DNA from: Rhodoferax sp.
Lineage (GTDB): Bacteria > Pseudomonadota > Gammaproteobacteria > Burkholderiales > Burkholderiaceae_C
Length of the DNA: 41,588 nt
NCBI GenBank assembly: GCA_018061265.1
Contig: JAGOUM010000018.1
Location: forward strand, 1-41,588
Direction of reading: 5' to 3'
The position numbers and the translations under genes were made by a program. The notes beneath the pieces are model-generated. The model worked only from the letters and a program-made list of their open reading frames with translations. It was not told the DNA's origin and did not search any database. Shown in pieces: positions 16,405-25,886 of this stretch. Each line of letters opens with the position of its first letter. The first letter of the stretch is position 1.

Positions 16405-18957
16405 ATGCCTGAGTTAACCGATTCGGAATCTGACACTGCCGACAGACCGACACCGCTTGTGCGGCTGCGGCGCTGGTGGACACGCCAGTCGCCACAACGC
16501 CAGGATCGTTTTGCCATGCTGGCACCACTGGCTGCGGTGCTTCTGTTCCTGCTGGTCATCATGGTGGTGTTTGCCTACCTGCGGCTCGAAGAAGTAGCGC
16601 GCGAGCGCGAGGCCATCAATCGCGATATCGAATACACCCAGCAGAGGCTCCGTCTGCGCCTGCTGGAGCAGCAGGAGCAGCTGATGCGATTTGCCCGCGA
16701 GATCTCCAGCCGCGAAGTCAGCCGCCCGGCGTTCCTGGCACGCGCTGAAGCCTTCGCCAACATTTACCCCGAGTTGCAGGGCCTGACCTGGATTGATGAC
16801 AAAAAACTGGTCCGGGTCAGCTTTAACACCGCCAGCCGGTCCGACAAGTTCCAGAAAAGCAGTGGCTCCATCATCTCGACACCCGACACGGTCGAGAACT
16901 TTCAGACCGTGCGCGACCTGCTGCTGCCCATTTATTCAACACCACACGCCGCGCCCGATATGGCGGCTGTTTTGCAGTTACACCTGCCGCTGATGGACAA
17001 AGCCCAATTCAAGGGTGACCTGATGGCCGAGTACTCCATCGACGCCTTGTACCGTTATGGCGTGCCGTTTGAGATCACCTCGAAGTACGCCGTCTCCTTT
17101 CACGACGCGATGGGCCGCCCGCTGGCTGGAACCAACGTGTCTGAGGGCAGCCTCAAACGCCGCTTTCTGCCCTGGGCCACACCGATCAACGCCTACGAAA
17201 TCCCGGTTTCTCCGGTGGGAAACGGACTGACCATCCGTGGGCAGGTGTACCGAACATCGCTCGGCCTGATTGGCAGCGGCCTGTTCTGGCTGGTGATGCT
17301 GCTCAGCGGGGCAACCGCCTGGCTGTTACTGGCCAACTGGCGCCATACCCGTCGGCGCATTCGCGCCCAGGACGCCCTGGTGCAGGAGACCGCGTTTCGC
17401 CGCGCCATGGAGAACTCCATGCTCACCGGCATGCGGGCACTGGACATGCAGGGGCGCATCACCTACGTCAACTCGGCTTTTTGCAGCATGACCGGTTGGG
17501 AAGAGAGCGAGTTGCTTGGTCGCTCTGCCCCGTTCCCGTATTGGCCCGAAGAAGACTTTGACATCATGAAAACGCGCCTGGCAGAAGAATTGTCGGGTCG
17601 TGTGCAAGCCAGCGGCATTCAGTTGCGCATCAAACGCAAGGATGGCAGCATCATTGAGGCACGTCTGTACGTCTCGCCACTGATCGACGCCTTTGGACAG
17701 CAGACCGGCTGGATGACCTCGATGATCGACATCACCGAGCCCAACCGGGTGCGCGAGCAACTTGCCGCCTCCCATGAGCGCTTCACCACCGTGCTGGAAG
17801 CGCTGGATGCCTCCATCTCCGTCGCACCTTTGGGCAACGACGAACTGCTGTTTGCCAACAAGCTCTATCGGCTATGGTTTGGCACCCACGCGCAGGGCCA
17901 CCTGCAACTGGTGGCGGAAGCGGGTGTGCCAGCGCCCATCAACAGTGATGAAACCCAGGACATGGTCGATATGTTTGCCGGGCTGCCCACCAACCACCTG
18001 CATGACAAAGAGGCCGAGAGCGCCGAAATTTACCTGGGGAGCCTGGGGCGCTGGCTTGAGGTGCGCACCCGGTACCTGAGCTGGGTTGACGGACGCCTGG
18101 CGCAAATGGTGATTGCCACCGACATCACTGCCCGGCGCATGGCCGAAGAGCAGAGCGAGGTTCAGGCCGAGCGCGCCCAGGCATCCAGTCGGCTGATCAC
18201 CATGGGTGAGATGGCATCCAGCGTGGCGCACGAGCTCAACCAGCCATTGACCGCGATCAACAACTACTGCAACGGCATGGTGTCGCGCATCAAGGGAAAA
18301 CAGATCACCCAGGAGGAGCTGCTGGGTGCGCTGGAGAAAACCGCGCGCCAGGCCCACCGGGCCGGACAGATTATTCAGCGCATCCGCTCCTTTGTGAAAC
18401 GCAGCGAGCCTAACCGCACCAACGCCAGCGTTGCCAACATGGTGGCAGAGGCGGTGGAACTGGCCGAAATCGAACTGCGCCGCCGCAATGTCAAGCTGAT
18501 TCAGTACGTGGCGCCGGGCATGCCCAATCTGCTGGTCGATCCGATTCTGATTGAACAGGTGCTGCTCAACCTGCTGAAGAACGCTGCGGAATCGGTGGAC
18601 TCGGCTCAACGTGCCACGCCACAGCGCCTGGTGAAGTTACGTGTTGCCCCCGGGCAGGTGGAAAACAAGGTGGTGGTGGAGTTCAAGGTGATTGACTCAG
18701 GTTCGGGCATTGCGCCAGAGGTCATGGCGCGCCTGTACGAGGCGTTTTACTCCACCAAGGCCGAAGGTATGGGCATCGGGCTGTCACTGTGCCGCTCGAT
18801 CGTCGAGTCGCACATGGGCAGAATGAAAGCCGAGAACCTCTACAATGGAGAGGTGATTGTTGGCTGCTGCTTCACCTTCTGGATCCCCATGACAGACCCG
18901 ATGGCCACGGCAAGCTTGAAACTTTCTGAACCCCAAGGATTGCAGGTTTCTCCATGA
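16405..18957 (+). CDS. Membrane PAS sensor histidine kinase
   Basis: An 850-residue kinase, partner of the following FixJ-type regulator (genes overlap by 4 bases, ATGA). Parts: transmembrane helix (about 35-60); periplasmic sensor region (about 62-290); second helix (about 293-315); PAS domain with MRALDMQGRITYVNSAF; a second PAS-like region (about 460-580); dimerisation domain with His609 in SSVAHELNQPLTAINN; ATPase with NLLKNAAES, DSGSGIAP and GMGIGLSLC. The HELNQPL box is typical of DctB/FixL-class kinases. The start at 16405 gives a short polar N-terminus before the first helix; an upstream ATG at 16330 is possible. It is divergent from aceE, which suggests control of, or sensing linked to, pyruvate metabolism; this is inference. 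Confidence 0.9.
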   Translation: MPELTDSESDTADRPTPLVRLRRWWTRQSPQRQDRFAMLAPLAAVLLFLLVIMVVFAYLRLEEVAREREAINRDIEYTQQRLRLRLLEQQEQLMRFAREISSREVSRPAFLARAEAFANIYPELQGLTWIDDKKLVRVSFNTASRSDKFQKSSGSIISTPDTVENFQTVRDLLLPIYSTPHAAPDMAAVLQLHLPLMDKAQFKGDLMAEYSIDALYRYGVPFEITSKYAVSFHDAMGRPLAGTNVSEGSLKRRFLPWATPINAYEIPVSPVGNGLTIRGQVYRTSLGLIGSGLFWLVMLLSGATAWLLLANWRHTRRRIRAQDALVQETAFRRAMENSMLTGMRALDMQGRITYVNSAFCSMTGWEESELLGRSAPFPYWPEEDFDIMKTRLAEELSGRVQASGIQLRIKRKDGSIIEARLYVSPLIDAFGQQTGWMTSMIDITEPNRVREQLAASHERFTTVLEALDASISVAPLGNDELLFANKLYRLWFGTHAQGHLQLVAEAGVPAPINSDETQDMVDMFAGLPTNHLHDKEAESAEIYLGSLGRWLEVRTRYLSWVDGRLAQMVIATDITARRMAEEQSEVQAERAQASSRLITMGEMASSVAHELNQPLTAINNYCNGMVSRIKGKQITQEELLGALEKTARQAHRAGQIIQRIRSFVKRSEPNRTNASVANMVAEAVELAEIELRRRNVKLIQYVAPGMPNLLVDPILIEQVLLNLLKNAAESVDSAQRATPQRLVKLRVAPGQVENKVVVEFKVIDSGSGIAPEVMARLYEAFYSTKAEGMGIGLSLCRSIVESHMGRMKAENLYNGEVIVGCCFTFWIPMTDPMATASLKLSEPQGLQVSP

Positions 18958-19580
18958 GTTTGATTCCGAAAAAAGGCACGGTTTATGTCGTCGATGATGA
19001 TGAGGCCGTTCGCGATTCGCTGCAATGGCTGCTCGAAGGCAAAGATTACCGGGTACGCTGTTTTGACTCGGCAGAGTCGTTTCTGAGTCGTTACGACCCG
19101 CGCGAGGTGGCCTGCCTGATTGTCGACATTCGTATGTCAGGCATGACCGGGCTGGAGCTGCAAAACCGGCTGCTTGAAGGCCATTCGCCGCTGCCCCTGG
19201 CGTTTATCACCGGCCACGGCGATGTGCCCATGGCGGTGGACACCATGAAAAAGGGTGCCATGGACTTCATCCAGAAGCCGTTTAACGAAGAACAGCTGGT
19301 GCCGCTGGTGGAACGTATGCTCGACCAGGCCAAGGACTCGTTTGCCGACTATCAGAGCGCCATCAACCGCGATGCACTGATGGCCCGACTGACCCTGCGT
19401 GAATCCCAGGTGCTGGAGCGTATCGTGGCCGGTCGATTGAACAAACAGATCGCCGATGACTTGGGCATCAGCATCAAGACGGTGGAGGCGCACCGCGCCA
19501 ACATCATGGAAAAGCTGGGTGCCAACACGGTCGCAGATTTGCTGAAAATTGCCCTCGGACCCAATGCCGTCAAGGTCTGA
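18954..19580 (+). CDS. FixJ/NarL-type two-component response regulator
   Basis: A 208-residue regulator. The receiver domain (about 8-122) has VYVVDDDEAVRDSL, the phosphorylated Asp58 in LIVDIRMSGMTGLE, the conserved Thr in FITGHGDVPMAV and the Lys in DFIQKPFNE. The LuxR-type helix-turn-helix (about 140-200) has TLRESQVLERIVAG, NKQIADDLGISIKTVEAHRA in sequence and the C-terminal ANTVADLLKIAL. It starts inside the last codons of the kinase gene, so they are translationally coupled. A strong hairpin terminator follows 35 bases after the stop. Its targets are unknown; the divergent PDH operon is a natural candidate. Confidence 0.93.
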   Translation: MSLIPKKGTVYVVDDDEAVRDSLQWLLEGKDYRVRCFDSAESFLSRYDPREVACLIVDIRMSGMTGLELQNRLLEGHSPLPLAFITGHGDVPMAVDTMKKGAMDFIQKPFNEEQLVPLVERMLDQAKDSFADYQSAINRDALMARLTLRESQVLERIVAGRLNKQIADDLGISIKTVEAHRANIMEKLGANTVADLLKIALGPNAVKV

Positions 19581-19615
19581 ACACCTTTCGATCACTTACA
19601 AACAACATAGCAATC

Positions 19616-19649
19616 AATGCCCGCCCCATATGGGCTAGCGGGCATTTTT
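19616..19649 (+). terminator. Rho-independent terminator after the response-regulator gene
   Basis: AATGCCCGC at 19616-19624 pairs with GCGGGCATT at 19638-19646. An inner CCCATATGGG stem lies between them, and the hairpin is followed by TTT. It ends the kinase/regulator transcript 35 bases after the stop and lies 25 bases before the folD start. Confidence 0.8.
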
Positions 19650-19676
19650 ATTGATATTATTGATATTATTGATATG
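19650..19676 (+). repeat. Three tandem 9-base repeats ending in the folD start codon
   Basis: ATTGATATT, ATTGATATT and ATTGATATG lie head to tail; the third copy contains the folD ATG. No Shine-Dalgarno-like sequence is present in the 25 bases between the terminator and the ATG. TATTAT within the repeats could be a -10 box, which would make the folD leader extremely short. Nine bases is three codons, so copy-number change would not shift any frame. Confidence 0.7.
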
Positions 19677-20552
19677 AACACTCCCACTTCCACAGCACAA
19701 CTCATTGACGGTGTTGCACTGTCCCAGCAATTGCGCGCCGATGTCGCACGCCGCGTTACAGCCCTGAAAGACCATGGCGTGACCCCGGGTCTGGCGGTGA
19801 TCCTGGTGGGCGACAACCCTGCCTCGCAGGTGTATGTGCGCAACAAAGTCAAGGCATGTCAGGACTCCGGATTACATTCTGTGCTCGAAAAATACGAGGC
19901 AAGCCTGAGTGAAGCCGACTTGCTGGCGCGTATCGAAGCACTCAACCATGACCCGGCGATCCACGGCATTCTGGTGCAACTGCCAGTGCCTGCCCATATC
20001 GACGCCAGCAAAGTCATCGAAGCCATTTCACCGGCCAAGGACGTGGACGGCTTTCACATTGCCAGTGCAGGTGCACTGATGACCGGCATGCCCGGGTTCT
20101 GGCCCTGCACACCCTATGGCTGCATGAAGATGCTCGAGTCGATTGGCTGCGATCTGCGTGGCAAACATGCCGTGGTGATCGGGCGCTCCAACATTGTCGG
20201 CAAACCCATGGCCCTGATGCTGCTGCAAAAAAACGCCACGGTCACCATTTGCCACAGTGCCACCACCAACCTGAAACAGCTCACGCTGCAGGCGGATGTG
20301 ATCGTTGCCGCCGTCGGCAAACGCAATATGGTCACGGCCGACATGGTCAAACCTGGTGCCGTGGTGCTGGATGTCGGCATGAACCGCAATGACGCGGGCA
20401 AACTCTGTGGCGATGTGGACTTTGAAGGTGTACGTCAGGTTGCGGGTCACATTAGCCCAGTGCCCGGTGGGGTTGGCCCCATGACCATTACCATGTTGCT
20501 GGTCAATACCCTTGAGGCCGCTGAACGTGTGGCCACACCCCATTTGCCATGA
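19674..20552 (+). CDS. folD: Bifunctional methylenetetrahydrofolate dehydrogenase/cyclohydrolase
   Basis: A 292-residue cytoplasmic enzyme that interconverts methylene-, methenyl- and formyl-tetrahydrofolate with NADP. Motifs seen: [15 protein letters not shown] with the catalytic Lys region, [43 protein letters not shown] for the nucleotide, and the C-terminal [15 protein letters not shown]. The start at 19674 is the only one matching the family length; a 19-residue longer frame would begin inside the terminator. It overlaps the oligopeptidase start by 4 bases (ATGA). Confidence 0.96.
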   Translation: MNTPTSTAQLIDGVALSQQLRADVARRVTALKDHGVTPGLAVILVGDNPASQVYVRNKVKACQDSGLHSVLEKYEASLSEADLLARIEALNHDPAIHGILVQLPVPAHIDASKVIEAISPAKDVDGFHIASAGALMTGMPGFWPCTPYGCMKMLESIGCDLRGKHAVVIGRSNIVGKPMALMLLQKNATVTICHSATTNLKQLTLQADVIVAAVGKRNMVTADMVKPGAVVLDVGMNRNDAGKLCGDVDFEGVRQVAGHISPVPGGVGPMTITMLLVNTLEAAERVATPHLP

Positions 20553-22615
20553 ACAATCCCCTGCTTTCCTTTGACGATCTGCCGCTGTTTGACCAGGTTC
20601 AACCGCAACACGTCGAACCCGCCATCGATGCACTGCTGGCTGATGCCAACGCCGCGCTTGAAACCGTCACATCGGCCGACTTTGTTACCGGCTGGCTGGC
20701 TATCTCGGCGGTGCTGGATGTGGCGACTGACCGCCTGGGCCGAGCCTGGGGCACCGTCACCCACCTCAACGCTGTGGCCGACACGCCTGAATTGCGTGCC
20801 GCCTACAACGTGGTGTTGCCCAAGGTCACCGAGTTTTATACCCGGCTTGGCGCAGATGAGCGCCTCTACGCCAAGTACAAGGCAATTGACCCGCAGTCCC
20901 TCAACGCCGAACAGACTCAGGCCCATCACAATGCGTTGCGCAACTTCATGCTGGGCGGCGCGGAGTTGCAAGGCGCGGCGCGTGAGCGTTTTGCCCAGAT
21001 CCAGGAACGCCAGGCGGCCTTGAGCCAGAAATTCAGCGAAAACGCCCTTGACGCCACGGACGCGTTTGCCTACTACGCCAGCGCCGAAGAACTGGCCGGC
21101 GTGCCCGATGACGTGCAACAGGCGGCGGCCAGCGCGGCCCAGGCCGAGGGTCGCGAAGGCTACAAACTCAGCCTCAAACTCCCCTGCTATCTGCCCGTCA
21201 TGCAGTTTGCCAACAGCAGTGAACTGCGTGAACGGCTTTACCGCGCCTACACCACCCGAGCCTCCGACCAGGCCAACGAGGACCGACGCCAGTTCGACAA
21301 TTCAGCCCTGATTCAGGAGATCCTGACCTTGCGTCAGGAAGAAGCCACCTTGCTGGGCTACCCCAATTTCGCCAGCTTGTCACTGGTTCCCAAGATGGCC
21401 CAAAGCCCGCACCAGGTGGTCGGGTTTCTGCGTGATCTGGCCGCCCGGGCGCGCCCGTTCGCGCAGCAGGATGTGGCCGATCTGCGCGCCTATGCGAGAG
21501 CACACCTCAACCTGGCCGAGCCCCAATCCTGGGACTGGCCATTTATTGGCGAAAAGCTCAAGGAGGCACGCTACGCGTTCAACGAACAGGAGGTGAAACA
21601 GTACTTCCCCCTGCCCAAGGTACTAGCGGGCTTGTTCAGAATTGTCGAGACCCTGTTCGAAGTGCGTATCCGCGAGGACCAGGCCGCCGTCTGGCATGAG
21701 TCGGTGCGGTTTTTCCGCATCGAGCGCGGCGCAGACGCGCCGGGTGATGCGGGCAATCGTTGTATCGGCCAGTTCTACCTTGACCCGGCCGCGCGCAATG
21801 GCAAACGTGGTGGTGCCTGGATGGACGATGTGCGGGCCCGCTGGTTACGCCCGGACAACCAGCTGTTGCAAACACCGGTCGCCCATCTGGTGTGCAACTT
21901 TGCTAGTGGGGTGGACGGCAAGCCAGCGTTGCTGACGCACGATGATGTCACCACCCTGTTCCACGAGTTTGGCCATGGGTTGCAACACCTGTTGACACAA
22001 GTTGACGAACGTGATGTGTCGGGTATCAGTGGAGTGGAGTGGGATGCCGTCGAGTTACCCAGCCAGTTCATGGAGAATTTCTGCTGGGAATGGGAAGTCC
22101 TGAAACACATGACCGCGCATGTTGACACCGGTGAACACCTGCCGCGTGCGCTGTTTGACAAGATGCTCGCCGCCAAGAACTACCAGAGTGGACTGCAGAC
22201 ACTGCGGCAGATCGAGTTTGCGCTGTTTGACATGCTGTTGCATACCGAACACGATCCGGCAGCCGATATCCAGTCGCTGTTGCTGTCGGTGCGCAGCGAA
22301 GTGGCGGTCCTGCAGCCACCACCATGGGTTCGCACAGCCCATACCTTCAGCCATATTTTTGCCGGTGGTTATGCGGCGGGCTACTACAGCTACAAATGGG
22401 CCGAGGTGCTGAGTTCAGACGCCTACGCCGCCTTTGAAGAGACAATGGGAGCAGACGGCTTGCCGAATGTGCAAACCGGGCGTAAATTCCGTCAAACGGT
22501 GCTTGAAACGGGCGGCAGCCGACCAGCCATGGCGTCGTTCAAGGCGTTTCGCGGGCGGGAACCGACACTGGACGCCCTGTTACGACATCAAGGTATGGCG
22601 ACACCTGGAAGCTGA
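20549..22615 (+). CDS. prlC: M3-family zinc oligopeptidase (oligopeptidase A type)
   Basis: A 688-residue cytoplasmic metallopeptidase that degrades short peptides, including cleaved signal peptides in E. coli. The zinc site HEFGH (His472, Glu473, His476) is followed by [17 protein letters not shown], where the third ligand Glu lies in the ELPSQ segment. The length and the opening [19 protein letters not shown] fit the OpdA/PrlC subgroup. It overlaps folD by 4 bases, so the two are translationally coupled, an arrangement I recall from other Burkholderiales. Confidence 0.93.
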   Translation: MNNPLLSFDDLPLFDQVQPQHVEPAIDALLADANAALETVTSADFVTGWLAISAVLDVATDRLGRAWGTVTHLNAVADTPELRAAYNVVLPKVTEFYTRLGADERLYAKYKAIDPQSLNAEQTQAHHNALRNFMLGGAELQGAARERFAQIQERQAALSQKFSENALDATDAFAYYASAEELAGVPDDVQQAAASAAQAEGREGYKLSLKLPCYLPVMQFANSSELRERLYRAYTTRASDQANEDRRQFDNSALIQEILTLRQEEATLLGYPNFASLSLVPKMAQSPHQVVGFLRDLAARARPFAQQDVADLRAYARAHLNLAEPQSWDWPFIGEKLKEARYAFNEQEVKQYFPLPKVLAGLFRIVETLFEVRIREDQAAVWHESVRFFRIERGADAPGDAGNRCIGQFYLDPAARNGKRGGAWMDDVRARWLRPDNQLLQTPVAHLVCNFASGVDGKPALLTHDDVTTLFHEFGHGLQHLLTQVDERDVSGISGVEWDAVELPSQFMENFCWEWEVLKHMTAHVDTGEHLPRALFDKMLAAKNYQSGLQTLRQIEFALFDMLLHTEHDPAADIQSLLLSVRSEVAVLQPPPWVRTAHTFSHIFAGGYAAGYYSYKWAEVLSSDAYAAFEETMGADGLPNVQTGRKFRQTVLETGGSRPAMASFKAFRGREPTLDALLRHQGMATPGS

Positions 22616-22651
22616 CCGTTTGGTGCCATACCGGACCCATAGGAGTAAACC

Positions 22652-23335
22652 ATGCAGACCTTGATTACTGTGCTGGCCCGATCAGCGGTGGCCCATGACC
22701 AACGTCGGGCCGGGCTGTTATGTGGTGCGGTCATCCTGACACTATTGCCGCTGCTGGGAACAGCACAAACGGTTTACCGCAGTGTGGACGCCAACGGCAA
22801 GGTCACCTTTTCTGACAAGCCACCGGCCAATGCAGCCAGGGTCAGCACCGCCGCCGAGGCCAGCGTCTCCACGTCGAGCAACCCCGCTCTGCCATTCGAA
22901 TTGCGCCAGGTGGTGGCCCGTTATCCGGTGACACTTTTTACCGGCAAAGACTGCGAACCCTGCGACAACGGCCGCGACCTGTTGCGCCGCCGGGGTGTGC
23001 CCTTCACCGAAAAAACCATCAGTTCCTCAGCCGACACCGCCTCGCTGCAACGGCTCAGCGGCAGTTCATCACTGCCCTTCCTGACACTGGGCACCCAGCA
23101 GATCCGTGGCTTTGCCGAGGCAGAATGGACCCAGTACCTCAGCGCCGCAGGTTACCCTGAGAAGAGCAAACTTCCCGCCACCTACCGCAACCCGGCAGCG
23201 ACACCGCTGGTGGCCGAACAGTCTGCGCCAGCAGCTGCCAACCCGAACAATGCCAGGGCCAGCCAGCCCAGGGCCACCACGCGTCCGCTACCTGCTACAC
23301 CGGCACCCGCCAACCCGGCAGGCATCAAGTTCTGA
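22652..23335 (+). CDS. Secreted glutaredoxin-like protein with DUF4124-type N-terminus
   Basis: A 227-residue protein. A signal-type hydrophobic stretch (about 23-40, AVILTLLPLLGTAQT) is followed by a DUF4124-like motif, VYRSVDANGKVTFSDKPP. A glutaredoxin fold follows (about 88-165) with the redox motif CEPC in FTGKDCEPCDNGRDLLRRRG, split across that segment, and SLPFLTLG near the cis-Pro. The C-terminal 50 residues are Ala/Pro-rich and disordered. It probably acts in the periplasm on disulfides or as an electron carrier. An AGGAG site lies about 7 bases before the ATG. It lies 36 bases after the oligopeptidase. Confidence 0.82.
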   Translation: MQTLITVLARSAVAHDQRRAGLLCGAVILTLLPLLGTAQTVYRSVDANGKVTFSDKPPANAARVSTAAEASVSTSSNPALPFELRQVVARYPVTLFTGKDCEPCDNGRDLLRRRGVPFTEKTISSSADTASLQRLSGSSSLPFLTLGTQQIRGFAEAEWTQYLSAAGYPEKSKLPATYRNPAATPLVAEQSAPAAANPNNARASQPRATTRPLPATPAPANPAGIKF

Positions 23336-23379
23336 TCAGGATGTCGCCGGCCTGGCCGGTTCGGACCAGCGGTTTGTTG

Positions 23380-24624
23380 TCAGGCTGGCAATGCAATCTG
23401 CTGATCGACGCTGAACTGGTAATCTTTGAAGATGTGTTCGGCGCTCAGCAGTGCGTAACTGCCGTCTGAATTGCGGCGGGTCGTGTCCTTGAGACGGTAG
23501 GTGTAATGGCCGCAGGTCCACAGCTTGAAGTTGCGCATCTGGGTACAAAGACAGGTCTTATCCTTGACCGAAATGTTCTTGCCGTCCGGGTGCAGGGCCA
23601 GTTCCCGGTTGTAGGCGGTGATGTAAGCACAGTTGCCAGAACCATCCAGCAAATAACCGTACGATTCACAGTTGGGGCGGATGCCGTCGCCAATGGCCGG
23701 TGAGCCCTTGAGCATACGCATGGGATAACCGGTCGGTGAAATGGTATTGACTTCAATGTCACTTTCGCTGGCACGGAAATAGTCCTGCTTGACTCCGTCG
23801 GGCAAGCCACACTCGCGGGCCACGGTAAAACGTGTCGCCACCTGGACTGCGGCAGATCCGGTTTCAAGAAAAGACACCGCATCACTGCCTGTGAAGATGC
23901 CACCTGCGGCAATCACCGGGATACCGAGTTGCTCATCCCTGACGTACTGGATCACCTCGGCCGTGATGATCGCCAGGTCGTACTGTGCCCAGTCCAGCCC
24001 AAAACCCAGATGTCCGCCAGCCAGTGGACCTTCCACAACCACAAAATCGGGCAGTCGATTGAGCCTGGCATTCTTGCGCAAAAACAACTGCAATGCCCGC
24101 ACGCTGGAAACGATGATGCCCAATTTGGCATCGCGAAAACGCGGGTGATCGGCAATCAGGCCGAATGAGCCCAGATGCAGGCCGGCACTCAGAGTGATGC
24201 CATCAATGCCCGCATCCAGTGCCGAGGCCATGCGGACCTGCAGCGTTTCGCGCGGTCCGTTCATGGTCAGCTTTTCCATACAATTCACAAAGATCAGACC
24301 GTCACCTTTTTTTGCCTCCATGGTCGCACCAATGTGTCGGCGGGTGGCTTCGGCCAGAATCTCAAGGTCAAATTTGACCTCCGACTTGTCGGAGTTGAGA
24401 ATATTGTGCTTATAGAGCTTGGTCTTGTCCTTGACAAAACTGGTGTCAAAACGGCGGTCAGAAACGTCGTTCACCATGGCGTCCGAGATGTGCCCAATAC
24501 CGCCCAGGCGGGCCGCTTCCAGTGCCAGTTCAGCGGTTGAAATATCGACACCCATACCACCCACCATGATCGGCACATACTCTTTTTTGCCGAACACCAG
24601 GCGAAAGTCGTCCACACGTTTCAT
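23380..24624 (-). CDS. Nitronate monooxygenase family flavoprotein
   Basis: A 414-residue FMN-dependent TIM-barrel enzyme of the 2-nitropropane dioxygenase/nitronate monooxygenase superfamily. It opens with VPIMVGGMGVDIST; the phosphate/flavin segments are VVVEGPLAGGHLGFG and VIAAGGIFTGSDAV, with ETGSAAVQVATRF after. Residues beyond about 310 form an extra C-terminal part with several cysteines (NCESYGYLL, CAYIT, CLCTQ, WTCGHYTY). The start at 24624 is used because AAGGA lies upstream and the longer form adds an unlikely tail. Its substrate could be a nitronate, or an enoyl compound as in the FabK/PfaD relatives. Confidence 0.85.
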   Translation of the reverse strand: MKRVDDFRLVFGKKEYVPIMVGGMGVDISTAELALEAARLGGIGHISDAMVNDVSDRRFDTSFVKDKTKLYKHNILNSDKSEVKFDLEILAEATRRHIGATMEAKKGDGLIFVNCMEKLTMNGPRETLQVRMASALDAGIDGITLSAGLHLGSFGLIADHPRFRDAKLGIIVSSVRALQLFLRKNARLNRLPDFVVVEGPLAGGHLGFGLDWAQYDLAIITAEVIQYVRDEQLGIPVIAAGGIFTGSDAVSFLETGSAAVQVATRFTVARECGLPDGVKQDYFRASESDIEVNTISPTGYPMRMLKGSPAIGDGIRPNCESYGYLLDGSGNCAYITAYNRELALHPDGKNISVKDKTCLCTQMRNFKLWTCGHYTYRLKDTTRRNSDGSYALLSAEHIFKDYQFSVDQQIALPA

Positions 24625-24656
24625 GAAAATCCTTGAGCCATCTGGCTCTCTCTTTG

Positions 24657-24686
24657 CGGTCGGTGCGCCCACAGGCACACCGACCG
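24657..24686. promoter_or_regulatory. Strong hairpin in the leader of the nitronate-monooxygenase gene
   Basis: CGGTCGGTGCGCC pairs with GGCACACCGACCG around a CACA loop, a 13-base-pair stem with one mismatch. It lies 33 bases before the minus-strand start at 24624. On the minus strand a run of T precedes it and no T-run follows, so it is not a simple terminator for either strand. It may be a leader structure or the trace of an inserted element. Confidence 0.4.
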
Positions 24687-24884
24687 GAGGAGCTAAAAAA
24701 AAGACAAGACAGAATGATCTTGCCGGGGCGGAATTCTAACTGCCGACACCTGCAGTTCCATGACAGGCGCAATACCCATGACGCCCTTGCTTGAATCACC
24801 AAACTCGCAGGAACTCCAATCACGCGCCACTGGTTCACCTGCATGACAAACTGGTTTAATTGGGTTTTCTACTGCAATCTGACC

Positions 24885-25802
24885 ATGCGCAGCACCCGCC
24901 AGAATCCAAAACCGCCCGCACCATTAAAAGGTGTGCGTATCTTCAGCCTGAGCCTGAACCTGCCCGGACCGGCAGCCCTGCAACGATGCCGGGCGATGGG
25001 GGCCACCTGCATCAAGCTGGAACCACCAGCACCCTCATTGGCGCCAACAGAGTCAGGGCTGACGGGTGACCCGATGAGTGGCTACAGCCCGACGGCTTAC
25101 CAGGCGATGCACCAGAAGGTACGTGTGATTCAGGCGAACCTGAAGCTGCCGGCCGGTCAACGCCGGATGCACCGCGAACTGGCCAAGGCGGATATTTTGC
25201 TGACCTCATTTCGACCCAGTGCCTTGAAAAAACTGGGCCTGACCTGGCCGGAGCTTCATCAGCGCTACCCCAAGCTGTCCATGGTGGCAATTGTTGGCGA
25301 CCGCGGAACCTTGGCTGAGGAACCTGGCCACGATCTGACCTATGCGGCGCAGGCTGGTCTGGTCACGGGTCTGGACCTGCCGGCCACGCTGTACGCTGAC
25401 ATGGCTGGCTCCCTGCTGGCAACCGAAGCCATTTTGCAAGCGGTGCTGCTACAGCACCAGACCGGCCAAGGCGGGTACAGGGAAGTTGCACTGGGTGACG
25501 CGGCAGATCATTTGGCCCTGCCTCGAACCTGGGGTGCCATGTCGCCTGACGGCCTGCTCGGTGGCGGCCACGCCGGTTACCGGATCTACCCCTGCCGTGA
25601 TGGCCGGGTGGCACTCGCTGCACTGGAGCCACACTTTGCCAGACAGCTTTGCCAGCTGGCCCACATTGAGTGGACAGGCTTTGAGGTGATGCGCGACTCG
25701 GCAACCCGACAACGCATTGGCATATTTGTGTCAACACTGACCTGTCACGAGTTGGATGCGTTGTCGATTCGACACGATATACCGCTGCATACCTTGAAGT
25801 GA
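24885..25802 (+). CDS. Short CaiB/BaiF-type (AMACR-like) CoA protein
   Basis: A 305-residue protein of the class III CoA-transferase/racemase family. It begins LKGVRIFSLSLNLPGPAALQ and carries the alpha-methylacyl-CoA-racemase-like active-site pieces PGHDLTYAAQAGLVTG (His, Asp) and YADMAGSLLATEAI (Asp). It ends at about residue 300, some 60-100 residues shorter than most family members, missing the C-terminal part that closes the intertwined dimer. The DPRG segment seen in full-length members is absent. An in-frame start at 24843 is also possible; no clear ribosome-binding site was seen. It may be a specialised short form or decayed. Confidence 0.75.
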   Translation: MRSTRQNPKPPAPLKGVRIFSLSLNLPGPAALQRCRAMGATCIKLEPPAPSLAPTESGLTGDPMSGYSPTAYQAMHQKVRVIQANLKLPAGQRRMHRELAKADILLTSFRPSALKKLGLTWPELHQRYPKLSMVAIVGDRGTLAEEPGHDLTYAAQAGLVTGLDLPATLYADMAGSLLATEAILQAVLLQHQTGQGGYREVALGDAADHLALPRTWGAMSPDGLLGGGHAGYRIYPCRDGRVALAALEPHFARQLCQLAHIEWTGFEVMRDSATRQRIGIFVSTLTCHELDALSIRHDIPLHTLK

Positions 25803-25886
25803 CATAAAGACTGGCCCGACGATGAGTCAGGAACCACGGGGTCAATCGCTATCAACAACCTGGCAAATGGCGCAGTCGTCCCACTC

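Noticed and set aside
23336-23379. GC-rich inverted repeat between convergent genes as a bidirectional terminator
   Set aside because: The CCGGCC/GGCCGG pairing leaves almost no loop and no T-run follows on either side, so it was not called.
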